Assembly: GCF_013409345.1 (NCBI RefSeq)
Contig: NZ_JACCBB010000001.1
Span: 2,728,001-2,792,000, forward strand
Direction of reading: 5' to 3'
Length of the DNA stretch: 64,000 bases
Origin: Kineococcus aurantiacus
GTDB taxonomy: Bacteria > Actinomycetota > Actinomycetes > Actinomycetales > Kineococcaceae
The notes under the pieces are model-generated. The model was given only the letters and a program-made list of their open reading frames with translations. It did not search any database and was not told the DNA's origin. The position numbers were made by a program, and so were the translations under genes. Below are positions 25,031-34,104 of the stretch, in pieces. Each line of letters opens with the position of its first letter. Positions within the stretch are counted from its first letter, which is position 1.

Positions 25031-26098
25031 TCAGCCCAGCGGCCACACGTCGGCGAGCACCCCGCCGTCGTGGGTGTGCCGGGACGCCGCGGGGGAGTCC
25101 AGGACGACGAGGAGCTCCCCGCCCACGACGGCGATCCCCTCGGGGTGGTCCTCGCCGCGCCCGTGCGGCAGCTCGTGCACGACGGGCAGGTCCGCGGCGC
25201 GCACGACCTCCGCGGCGTCGGTGACGCACCCCCCGGCCCAGCGGTGCACGCGCACCGGGCCGGACAGCGCCATCGACGGGCCGCTGAGCACGAGCAGGTC
25301 GTCGCCGTCGGGGCACAGGTCGCGGACGCCCAGGCCCTGCAGGTCCAGCAGGTGCACCCGGTGGCGCGTGCCGTCGCCGAGGTCGTCCAGCTGCAGGCGC
25401 CCGGGGTGCTTGCGGTGGGTCCGGGGGCGCAGTTCCAGCAGGACGGCCCACCCGCGCAGGACCGGCCCGCGCAGCCCGACGTACAGGCGGGTCCCGGCCG
25501 CGGAGCGGTGGACGGCGACGCCCTCGACGTCGAGGCCGTTGTCCTTGGAGGGGATGCGCAGGAAGGGGGCGAGCAGGTCGTCGTCGCGCAGCTCGCGGGT
25601 GAGGTCGTCGTCGTGGGCGCCGAGGACGGCCGCGGTGAGGGTCTCGCCGTCGAGGCGGACCTCGCGGGCCGGCAGCCCGGTCGCGGGGTCGACGGGCAGC
25701 CGGACGAGGACGAAGCGGTTGGCCTCGCGGACGACCCGCCCGAGCCGCGCGCGGGCCTTGACGTCGCTGTCGCCGGCGCGGACGCGCTTGCGCTTGAGGC
25801 TGTGCGAGCCGACGGCCCACAGCCACGGGCCGCTGCGGGCCAGGCCCTCGACGTCGGCCTCCTCGTGCGGGGGGCCGGGCAGGTCGACGAGGTCGGCGAG
25901 CGCCACGGTGACCTGGTGGTCGTAGGAGGTGACGTGCCCGCCGGTGCGGACGGCCGTGAGGCGTTCGACGGTGGCGGTCTCGTCGCCGGCGACCCACAGG
26001 TGCTCGCCGTCGCCGCGGACGGCGGAGAGGTTGACGTGCGTCATCCCCGCCCTGGACGTGTCGTCGAAGTGCAGGGGGACGCGACGCAGCGGTTCCAC
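25031..26098 (-). CDS. DUF3616-like beta-propeller-type protein
   Basis: A 355-residue soluble protein without signal peptide. Segments such as LSAVRGDGEHLWVAGDETATVERL, DVEGLARSGPWLWAVGSHS, DNGLDVEGVAVHR, RLYVGLRGPVLRGWAVLLEL and LCPDGDDLLVLSGPSM repeat a D-x-EG-(L/V)-x-V strand pattern typical of DUF3616, predicted to fold as a propeller. Its biochemical role is unknown. The GTG at 26098 (VEPLRRVPLHFDD) is chosen because families of this type begin with such a strand; an ATG 18 codons downstream is the alternative and neither has a clear ribosome site. Its upstream end lies next to a 29-bp inverted repeat. Confidence 0.65.
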   Translation of the reverse strand: MEPLRRVPLHFDDTSRAGMTHVNLSAVRGDGEHLWVAGDETATVERLTAVRTGGHVTSYDHQVTVALADLVDLPGPPHEEADVEGLARSGPWLWAVGSHSLKRKRVRAGDSDVKARARLGRVVREANRFVLVRLPVDPATGLPAREVRLDGETLTAAVLGAHDDDLTRELRDDDLLAPFLRIPSKDNGLDVEGVAVHRSAAGTRLYVGLRGPVLRGWAVLLELRPRTHRKHPGRLQLDDLGDGTRHRVHLLDLQGLGVRDLCPDGDDLLVLSGPSMALSGPVRVHRWAGGCVTDAAEVVRAADLPVVHELPHGRGEDHPEGIAVVGGELLVVLDSPAASRHTHDGGVLADVWPLG

Positions 26099-26128
26099 GC
26101 CGGGTGAGCGTGCGAGGGGGGCCGCGGG

Positions 26129-26199
26129 TTCCCGCTCGAAGCACGGTCCGGGCCCTCCCTGCGCGCGTGCGAGGGCCCGGACCGTGCTTCGAGCGGGAA
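26129..26199. repeat. 29-bp perfect inverted repeat upstream of the dnaK operon
   Basis: Arms 26129-26157 and 26171-26199 are exact reverse complements over 29 bases (the left arm starts TTCCCGCTCGAAGCACGG), with a 13-base GC-rich loop. It lies between two divergent genes, so a terminator role for either is not expected. It is not flanked by obvious target-site duplication and no transposase is nearby. Confidence 0.9.
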
Positions 26200-26231
26200 G
26201 AGGGGGCGGGAACAAGAGGGGGTGCTCGGTA

Positions 26232-26252
26232 GTTGAGCCCATCAGACTCAAG
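26232..26252. promoter_or_regulatory. HAIR operator 1 (HspR-binding)
   Basis: GTTGAGC-N7-ACTCAAG matches the HspR inverted repeat CTTGAGT-N7-ACTCAAG at 12 of 14 positions. It lies 90-110 bases before dnaK, upstream of the -35 element. The operon encodes its own HspR. Confidence 0.9.
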
Positions 26253-26267
26253 TTCGACGCTCTCCGC

Positions 26268-26296
26268 TTGACAGGCGGGCAGCGGTCGGCGAACTT
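26268..26296 (+). promoter_or_regulatory. dnaK operon promoter
   Basis: A consensus -35 TTGACA (26268-26273) followed after 17 bases by GAACTT (26291-26296), which overlaps HAIR operator 2. The -10 is poor. Placement of one HAIR upstream and one over the -10 fits repression by HspR. Confidence 0.55.
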
Positions 26297-26314
26297 GAGT
26301 GAGGAAGGCTCAAC
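26294..26314. promoter_or_regulatory. HAIR operator 2 (HspR-binding)
   Basis: CTTGAGT-N7-GCTCAAC matches the HAIR consensus at 12 of 14 positions, 28-48 bases before the dnaK start and over the presumed -10/+1 region. The centre-to-centre distance to HAIR 1 is 62 bases, about six helical turns. Confidence 0.9.
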
Positions 26315-26341
26315 AGTCAGTCGCTCGGGAGGGCAACCACC

Positions 26342-28215
<1,874 letters not shown>

Positions 28216-28216
<1 letters not shown>

Positions 28217-28818
28217 TGGCGGAGGAGTTCTCCGAACCCACCGTCGTCCGCGACAACCGGCGCATCGACCCCGAGACGGGCGAGGTCCGCGGTGAGGCCG
28301 CCCCCGAGCAGGCTGCGCAGCAGACGCCGGCGCAGCCCACCGTGGGCGGCCCGGACGACGGCGCCGAGTCCTACGGCGCCTCGGCCGAGCTCGACGCGGC
28401 GCAGGCCCTCGCGGCCCAGCGGCTCGACGAGCTGCAGCGGCTGAACGCGGAGTACGTGAACTACCGCAAGCGCGTCGACCGCGACCGCGACGTCGCCAAG
28501 AACGCGGCGCTCGCGGGCGTGGCCGAGGCCCTGCTGCCGGTCCTGGACGACATCCACCTGGCCCGTCAGCACGGCGACCTCACCGGCCCGTTCGTGGCGA
28601 TCGCGGACAAGCTGGAGGCGACGCTGACGCGGTTCGGCCTCGAGCGCTACGGCCAGGACGGTGAACCGTTCGACCCGGCCGTGCACGAGGCCCTCATGCA
28701 CAGCCACTCCGACGAGTACGAGGTGGCGACGTGCGTGAAGGTGCTGCAGCCGGGTTACCGGTTCGGCGAGCGCGTCCTGCGCCCGGCCCGCGTCGCGGTG
28801 GCCGACCCGCAGGGATGA
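28216..28818 (+). CDS. grpE: Nucleotide exchange factor GrpE
   Basis: Releases ADP from DnaK. The 200-residue protein has a disordered acidic N-terminus (1-55), a long coiled coil starting around ALAAQRLDELQRLNAEYVNYRKRVDRDRD, the family segment ALLPVLDDIHLARQHGD, and the beta-domain with FGLERYGQDGEPFDPAVHEALMH and VLQPGYRFGERVLRPARVAVA. The ATG overlaps the dnaK stop, so translation is coupled. Stoichiometric co-expression with dnaK and dnaJ is expected. Confidence 0.97.
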
Positions 28819-28855
28819 CCGCGGTTCCGGCAGGTTTCGAGGGAGGGGGACGTCG

Positions 28856-29908
28856 ATGAGCATGCAGGACTGGGCCGAGAAGGACTTCTACGCGATCCTC
28901 GGCGTCTCCCACGACGCCGACGCGGCCGAGATCAAGAAGGCCTACCGCAAGAAGGCCCGCACGCTGCACCCGGACGCCAACCCCGGTGACGCGGCGGCCG
29001 AGCAGCAGTTCAAGGAGGTCGGCGAGGCCTACGCGGTCCTGTCCGACCCCGAGCAGCGCCAGCAGTACGACGGCATCCGCGCCATGGTCGGCGGTGGCGC
29101 CCGGTTCTCCTCCGGGGGAGCCGGCGGCGCCGGCGGCGGCGCGGGGTTCGAGGACCTGCTCGGCGGGCTGTTCAACCAGGGTCGCGGCGGCGCCCCCGGG
29201 GGTGTGCGGTTCGGCACGCCCGGCGGCGCCGGCGGCGGCGGGTTCGAGGACCTGCTCGGCGGGTTGTTCAGCCAGGGCGGTGCGGGCGCCGGGGGCGGGG
29301 GTTTCCCCGGTGGTTTCGGCGGCACCCGCGCTCCGCAGCGCGGGCAGGACCTCGACGCCTCGGCGCGGGTCTCCTTCCGCGACGCCCTGGAGGGCAAGAC
29401 GGTGTCCCTGCGGGTCCCCGACCCGCGCGGCGGCCCGGCCCGCACGGTCAACGCGCGGCTGCCGCAGGGCGTCCGCGACGGCCAGAAGGTGCGGCTGCGC
29501 GGCCAGGGCCTGGCCGGTGCGGGCGGCCAGAACGGCGACCTGCTGGTCACCGTGCACGTCGAACCGCACCCGGTGTTCCGCCGCGACGGCGACGACCTGC
29601 GCATGACCCTGCCGGTCTCGTTCGGCGAGGCCGTCCTGGGAGCCACCGTGGAGGTCCCGACCCTGGACGGCGCGACCGTCCGGGTGAAGGTCCCCGCGGG
29701 CACCCCCTCGGGGCGCTCGCTGCGGCTGAAGGGCCGGGGCGTGAAGCGCTCGCGGTCCACCGACGAGCGGGGCGACCTGTTCGTCACGATCGAGGTGGTC
29801 GTCCCGCAGCGGGTCGACGGCGCCGTGCGCGCCGCCGTCGAGGCGTTCGCGGAGGCGACGGCCGGTGAGGACCCGCGCGCCGGGCTGGCCGAGCGCGCCC
29901 GCAGCTGA
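28856..29908 (+). CDS. dnaJ: DnaJ-type co-chaperone without zinc fingers
   Basis: Stimulates DnaK ATP hydrolysis. The 350-residue protein has a J domain at 9-73 with HPD at 38-40, a Gly/Phe-rich region at 78-160 and a two-lobe C-terminal peptide-binding region (about 160-330: RGQDLDASARVSFRDAL, GDLLVTVHVEPHPVFRRDGDDL). The four CxxCxGxG zinc motifs of classical DnaJ are absent and there is no cysteine at all, so it is CbpA-like in architecture although located in the main dnaK operon. GFEDLLGGLF occurs twice in the G/F region (97-106 and 129-138), the result of a DNA duplication. Confidence 0.93.
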   Translation: MSMQDWAEKDFYAILGVSHDADAAEIKKAYRKKARTLHPDANPGDAAAEQQFKEVGEAYAVLSDPEQRQQYDGIRAMVGGGARFSSGGAGGAGGGAGFEDLLGGLFNQGRGGAPGGVRFGTPGGAGGGGFEDLLGGLFSQGGAGAGGGGFPGGFGGTRAPQRGQDLDASARVSFRDALEGKTVSLRVPDPRGGPARTVNARLPQGVRDGQKVRLRGQGLAGAGGQNGDLLVTVHVEPHPVFRRDGDDLRMTLPVSFGEAVLGATVEVPTLDGATVRVKVPAGTPSGRSLRLKGRGVKRSRSTDERGDLFVTIEVVVPQRVDGAVRAAVEAFAEATAGEDPRAGLAERARS

Positions 29909-29981
29909 ACCCACCCCCGCGCGGTCGGGCACGCCCGTGCCCGGCCGTGCGGGGGCCCGGTCCCAGGGAGGAGAGGGAGAG

Positions 29982-30428
29982 GTGTACGACCAGGACGTGG
30001 ACGCCGAGACGGCGCTGTTCGTGATCTCGGTCGCGGCCGACCTCGCGGGGATGCACCCGCAGACGCTGCGCCAGTACGACCGCCTCGGCCTCGTCTCGCC
30101 CAGCCGGGCGCCGGGGCGCGGGCGGCGGTACTCCGCGCGCGACATCGCGCAGCTGCGCGAGGTGCAGCGGCTGTCCCAGGAGGACGGCGTGAACCTCGCG
30201 GGCATCAAGCGCATCCTGGACCTGGAGAACCAGGTCCTCGCCCTGGGCCACCGCGTCGAGGAGCTGGAGGCCGAGATCGCGCACGTGCGGCAGCAGGCCC
30301 GGCGGATCTTCGCCGCCGGGGTGGCCGGGGACATCGTCGCGACCTCCGTGGGGCGCCGGCCCGAGGCGCAGCGTTCCACCGCCCGGTCCACCGCGCTCGT
30401 GGTCTGGAAACCCGACCGCGTCCGCTGA
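29982..30428 (+). CDS. hspR: Heat-shock repressor HspR (MerR-like)
   Basis: Represses the dnaK operon by binding HAIR sites, using DnaK as co-repressor in streptomycetes. The 148-residue protein has the MerR-type winged helix FVISVAADLAGMHPQTLRQYDRLGLVSPSRAPGRGRRYS (about 10-50), the helix REVQRLSQEDGVNLAGIKRIL and a coiled coil LENQVLALGHRVEELEAEIAHV. GTG start with GGAGGAGAGGGAGAG upstream. Fourth gene of the operon, 73 bases after dnaJ, giving autoregulation through the two HAIR sites before dnaK. Confidence 0.96.
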   Translation: MYDQDVDAETALFVISVAADLAGMHPQTLRQYDRLGLVSPSRAPGRGRRYSARDIAQLREVQRLSQEDGVNLAGIKRILDLENQVLALGHRVEELEAEIAHVRQQARRIFAAGVAGDIVATSVGRRPEAQRSTARSTALVVWKPDRVR

Positions 30429-30429
30429 G

Positions 30430-31272
30430 GTGTCCCGCTCCGCCGACCTCGCCGCTGCCCTGGACTGGGCCCTGAGCCGGGTGCCCGACGCCGGGACCCC
30501 GGAACTGGTCAAGGACCGTCCGTGGTCCACGGTGTGGCGCATCCCGACCCCGGCCGGCCCGGTCTGGCTCAAGGCCTGTCCCGAGCGCACCCGCCACGAG
30601 GTGCGGCTGCTGGCGGCCCTCGCGCGGTGGGGCGCCCCGCACAACCTCGAACCCCTCGCCGTCGACGAGGACCTCGGCACCGTCCTGCTGCCCGACGGTG
30701 GCCCGACGCTGCGCGAGGCCCCCGGCCCCTCGTGGGCGGACGTGCTCGCCGGCTACGCGCAGACGCAGCGCACGACCGGGGCCCACGTCGACGAGCTCGT
30801 CGCCCTCGGCGTCCCCGACCTGCGCCTGCCGCTGCTGCCCGCCGCGTTCGAACGGCTGGCCCGGCGCTGGGCCCCGGACGTCCTGCCGCTGCTGGGCCGG
30901 GTCACCGAGGAGGCCGCCGAACTCGCCGAGCTGGGTCCGGCGCCCACGATCCAGCACGACGACCTGCACGACGGGAACGTCTTCGCCCGCGGCGGCCGCG
31001 TCTTCGACTGGGGCGACGCGTGCGTCGCGCACCCCTTCACGAGCCTGCTCGTCGCCTGGGACGGCTCGCCCGAACCCCTGGCCGCCTACCTGGCCCGCTG
31101 GCCCGGGGTTCCCCGGCGCGCCGTGGACCTGGGGGTGCGGCTGGGCGTCGTCACGCGCACCGACAGCTGGGACCGCGCGCTGGCCGGCTGGCCCGACCCG
31201 CCGGAGCAGTTCCGGGACGCCCCGGCGCAGTGGCTGCGCCGGCTGCGCGAGGCGTACGACGACGACGCGTGA
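30430..31272 (+). CDS. Phosphotransferase-fold (aminoglycoside phosphotransferase-like) kinase
   Basis: A 280-residue protein with the APH/ChoK kinase fold: lysine strand VWLKACPERTRHEVRLLAAL, the catalytic loop IQHDDLHDGNVF with the Brenner-type H-D-D-L-H-D-x-N pattern, and VFDWGDACVAHPF as the metal-binding D-x-D equivalent. The substrate is unknown; aminoglycoside resistance is not implied. It starts with GTG one base after the hspR stop and overlaps the next gene by four bases (GTGA), so it is tightly coupled to the tail of the heat-shock operon. Only position suggests a stress link. Confidence 0.85.
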   Translation: MSRSADLAAALDWALSRVPDAGTPELVKDRPWSTVWRIPTPAGPVWLKACPERTRHEVRLLAALARWGAPHNLEPLAVDEDLGTVLLPDGGPTLREAPGPSWADVLAGYAQTQRTTGAHVDELVALGVPDLRLPLLPAAFERLARRWAPDVLPLLGRVTEEAAELAELGPAPTIQHDDLHDGNVFARGGRVFDWGDACVAHPFTSLLVAWDGSPEPLAAYLARWPGVPRRAVDLGVRLGVVTRTDSWDRALAGWPDPPEQFRDAPAQWLRRLREAYDDDA

Positions 31273-32534
31273 CCGCGGTGGCCGGCGGTGTCGCCGGGGC
31301 CCCCCGGGGTCCCGGGCGGGCGCAGCACCGGCTCAAGGGCGCTCCTGAACACGTCGACCTACCCGGGGTGAACCCCCCGACGGCCTCCGGCGCGCGAGCG
31401 GTCGCCGTGGTCCTCGTCTGGGCCTCCAGCGTCGCCGCGCTCTGCCTGGGCCTGCGCTGGCTCGTCGTCACGGTGGTGGACCTGCACGTGCCGGCCGCGG
31501 CGTGCGCCCTCGCCGGTGCCCTCCTGGGGGCGATGGCGGCTCCCCCCGTGAGACTGCCCCTGGAACGGCGCGACGCGGCGGGGCGGGGTGCCCCGATCGT
31601 CCTCACGGGCATGCTGTTCCCGGTGGCGATCCTGACCGTGCTCGGGTTCGGGGTCCTGGCTCCGGTCGCGGCCGCCGGTGTCGCCGCCCACGCCGTGCAG
31701 GTGCGCCCGACCCGCGGCCAGCTCCTCGGCGGCTGCTCCGCGGCGGTCCTCACGTCGGCGGCGGCGGTGGCCGCGCAGGCCGCCGGGTGGGTCGACAGCC
31801 TCGTCGACCCCTCCCGCGGCACGCTGATCACGGTCGTGCTGCTGCTGATGATGTGCCCGCAGGTGGCGAACGCGGCCGACATCGCCCGCCGGGCCCAGGA
31901 GGCGGCCCGGGCGCTGGAGTCCGAACGTCGCTCGAGCATGGAACTGCTCGAGCACGCCGCGCTGCACGACACGCTCACCGGCCTGCTGAGCCGGCGGGGG
32001 CTGGTGCGGGACCTGGTGCCGGCCGTGGCGGCCGCACGACCCGGAGCGCTCACCGCCGTCCTGTTCGTCGACCTGGACGGCTTCAAGGCCGTCAACGACG
32101 TGCACGGCCACGCCGCGGGGGACGTGCTGCTGCGGGAGACCGGGCGGCGCCTGGACGAGGTCCTGCGCCGGACCGGGACCGTCGCGCGGACGGGGGGCGA
32201 CGAGTTCGTGGTCGTCCTCACCGACCTCGCCGGCCCCGCGCAGGCCGACGCCGTGGCGGTGCGGCTGCGCGCGCAGCTCGAGGCGCCCGTGGCCCTCCCG
32301 GACGGCGCCACCGTGGTGGTGGGGGCGAGCGTCGGGGTGGCCGTCACCGGTGTGCCGTGCTCGCCCGAGGCGCTCCTCGACCGGGCCGACGCGGCGATGT
32401 ACGCGCACAAGCGGGTCCGGCACGCCGGGGACGCCGGCGAGCGCACCCGCCCGGACCGCCGCGGGGCCGCACCGCCACCGCTCGCGCGGGAGCAGGACGG
32501 CGGGTGGGCGCCGGGGGTTGACGCGCTCGGCTAA
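31269..32534 (+). CDS. Membrane-anchored GGDEF diguanylate cyclase
   Basis: Makes cyclic-di-GMP from two GTP. The 421-residue protein has an N-terminal membrane module of about five hydrophobic segments (45-200, for example AVAVVLVWASSVAALCL and ITVVLLLMMCPQV), a helical linker and a GGDEF domain (about 228-385). FVDLDGFKAVNDVHGHAAGD (metal Asp and GTP site) is followed by the intact motif GGDEF at 309-313. The inhibitory I-site R-x-x-D five residues before it is missing (RRTG instead), so product inhibition is probably absent. GTG overlaps the upstream kinase stop. The C-terminus is disordered. Confidence 0.88.
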   Translation: MTAVAGGVAGAPRGPGRAQHRLKGAPEHVDLPGVNPPTASGARAVAVVLVWASSVAALCLGLRWLVVTVVDLHVPAAACALAGALLGAMAAPPVRLPLERRDAAGRGAPIVLTGMLFPVAILTVLGFGVLAPVAAAGVAAHAVQVRPTRGQLLGGCSAAVLTSAAAVAAQAAGWVDSLVDPSRGTLITVVLLLMMCPQVANAADIARRAQEAARALESERRSSMELLEHAALHDTLTGLLSRRGLVRDLVPAVAAARPGALTAVLFVDLDGFKAVNDVHGHAAGDVLLRETGRRLDEVLRRTGTVARTGGDEFVVVLTDLAGPAQADAVAVRLRAQLEAPVALPDGATVVVGASVGVAVTGVPCSPEALLDRADAAMYAHKRVRHAGDAGERTRPDRRGAAPPPLAREQDGGWAPGVDALG

Positions 32535-32565
32535 TCCTCTTAGCTTTAAGCTAATTACATTAGCT
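32518..32565 (+). promoter_or_regulatory. TetR-type operator array over a promoter
   Basis: -35 TTGACG (32518-32523), 17-base spacer, -10 TAGCTT (32541-32546). Four GCTAAT/TTAGCT half-sites in alternating orientation lie about 10 bases apart: 32530-32535, 32540-32545, 32549-32555 and 32559-32565. They form TTAGCT-TTA-AGCTAA and AGCTAAT-TAC-ATTAGCT. This AT-rich block is unlike its surroundings. The TetR-family gene at 33408 is the likely ligand. Confidence 0.75.
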
Positions 32566-32578
32566 GAGAGGGGTCGTC

Positions 32579-33415
32579 ATGACCGAGCACCTGCGGATCG
32601 ACGGGGGCACCATCGCCTACGACGTGCACGGCGAGGGCCCGCTCGTCGTCCTGGCCCACGGGATGGGGGACAGCCGGCACTCCTACCGGTTCGTCGCCCC
32701 CGCCCTGGCCGCCGCGGGGTACCGCGTCGCCGCCGTCGACCTGCGCGGCTGCGGGGACTCCAGCGTCGGCTGGCCCGGGTACAGCCGCACCGACCTGGCC
32801 GGGGACCTCCTCGCCCTCGTCCGCCACCTCGGTGGCCCCGCCGTCCTCGTCGGGCAGTCCGTCAGCGGGGGTGCGGCCACCATCGCCGCCGCCACCGCCC
32901 CCGACCTCGTCGCCGGGCTCGTCGAGATCGCCCCCTTCACCCGCCGGCAGTCCCTCGACCTCGCCGGCCTGCTCCGCGTCCGCCGCCACCGCCGGGGGAC
33001 CGTCCGCCTCGCCCTCGCCGCGGCCACCGGCAGCGTCGGCTGGTGGGCGAAGTACCTCGACGTCGCCTTCCCGACCCGGCCCGCCGACTGGGACGCCGAA
33101 CTCGCGCGCATCGAGTCGGTGCTGCGCGAACCGGGGCGGATGGCGGCGCTGCGGGCCACGGGGACGTCCTCACCGGCCGACGCGGGGGAACGGCTGCGTG
33201 ACGTCCGCTGCCCCGTCCTCGTCGTCGAGGGGTCCCTCGACCCCGACTGGGCCGACCCGCGCGCCGAGGGTGAGCGGGTCGTCGCCGACCTGCCCGCCGG
33301 GCTGGGGGAGCTCGCCGTCATCGACGGGGCCGGGCACTACCCGCACACCCAGACCCCCCGCGAACTCCTCGCGCTGGTCCTGCCGTTCCTCGCCCGGACC
33401 ACCGCCCGTGCCTAG
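32579..33415 (+). CDS. Alpha/beta hydrolase
   Basis: A 278-residue alpha/beta-hydrolase of the haloperoxidase/lipase-like group. HG motif LAHGMGDSRHS (25-35), VDLRGCGDSS (53-62), nucleophile elbow GQSVSGG (92-98, Ser94), acid Asp in VEGSLDPDW and catalytic His in DGAGHYPH. The cap region is short and Arg-rich. Substrate unknown. ATG with GAGAGGGG upstream. First gene of a two-gene operon with its probable repressor, under the TetR-type operator array, so a xenobiotic or signal-molecule hydrolase induced by its own substrate is plausible. Confidence 0.9.
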   Translation: MTEHLRIDGGTIAYDVHGEGPLVVLAHGMGDSRHSYRFVAPALAAAGYRVAAVDLRGCGDSSVGWPGYSRTDLAGDLLALVRHLGGPAVLVGQSVSGGAATIAAATAPDLVAGLVEIAPFTRRQSLDLAGLLRVRRHRRGTVRLALAAATGSVGWWAKYLDVAFPTRPADWDAELARIESVLREPGRMAALRATGTSSPADAGERLRDVRCPVLVVEGSLDPDWADPRAEGERVVADLPAGLGELAVIDGAGHYPHTQTPRELLALVLPFLARTTARA

Positions 33416-33992
33416 GGCCGGCCTGGACCCCGCCACCGTCACCGCCGCCGGTGCCGACCTCGCCGACGAACGCGGCCTGGACCAGCTCAGCATGGGGCTG
33501 GTCGCCGAGCGCCTCGGCGTCCGGACCCCCTCGCTCTACAAGCACGTCGAGTCCCTCGCCGACCTGACCCGGCGCGTCGCCGTCCTGGCCGCCGTCGAAC
33601 TCGGCGACACCCTGCGCGACGCCCTGCAAGGGCTGTCCGGCCGCGACGCCCTCGACGCCGCGGCCCGCACGTTCCGGGCGTACGTCCTCGCCCACCCCGG
33701 CCGGTACGCGGCCACCCTGGGCGCCCGCCCCACCGGTCCCGACGACGAGTACGCCGTCGCGACCGCCCGCGTGCTGCACTCCCTCGCCGTCGTCGTGCGC
33801 GGCTACGGGGTGGACACCGCGCAGGAGACCCACGCGCTGCGGGTGGTCCGCAGCGCCCTGCACGGCTTCGCCACCCTGGAGGCCGGCGGGGGTTTCCAGC
33901 TCGCCACCGACGTCGGGGACAGCTTCACGTGGACGGTGGAGTTCCTCGACCGGGGGTTGCGGGCCACGGCGTCCCAGCGCTCACCCCGGTGA
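33408..33992 (+). CDS. TetR-family transcriptional regulator
   Basis: A 194-residue repressor. The N-terminal helix-turn-helix is LADERGLDQLSMGLVAERLGVRTPSLYKHVESLADL (about 16-52). The C-terminal ligand/dimer domain (about 75-180) contains RTFRAYVLAHPGRYAATLGARP and ALHGFATLEAGGGFQLATDVGDSFTWTVEFL, typical of the WHG/TetR_C_33 group. GTG start inside the hydrolase gene (8-base overlap). Its product probably binds the AGCTAAT palindromes before the operon, giving negative autoregulation. Confidence 0.92.
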   Translation: MPRAGLDPATVTAAGADLADERGLDQLSMGLVAERLGVRTPSLYKHVESLADLTRRVAVLAAVELGDTLRDALQGLSGRDALDAAARTFRAYVLAHPGRYAATLGARPTGPDDEYAVATARVLHSLAVVVRGYGVDTAQETHALRVVRSALHGFATLEAGGGFQLATDVGDSFTWTVEFLDRGLRATASQRSPR

Positions 33993-34104
33993 ACGGGGCG
34001 GGCGGCTGCTCGCCGGCCCTGGGCGCCACCCGGACGTCCCCGGCCGAACCGGGCCGGACGGTGCTCGCCGACCCCGACGGCGACCAGTTCGGGCCGCTCG
34101 TGGT

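Noticed and set aside
26129-26199. Insertion-sequence terminal repeats
   Set aside because: The arms are only 13 bases apart and no transposase or target duplication is seen; kept only as an unexplained inverted repeat.
30430-31272. Aminoglycoside-resistance gene
   Set aside because: The APH-like fold alone does not show drug modification; similar kinases are common housekeeping or orphan proteins, and there is no resistance context.
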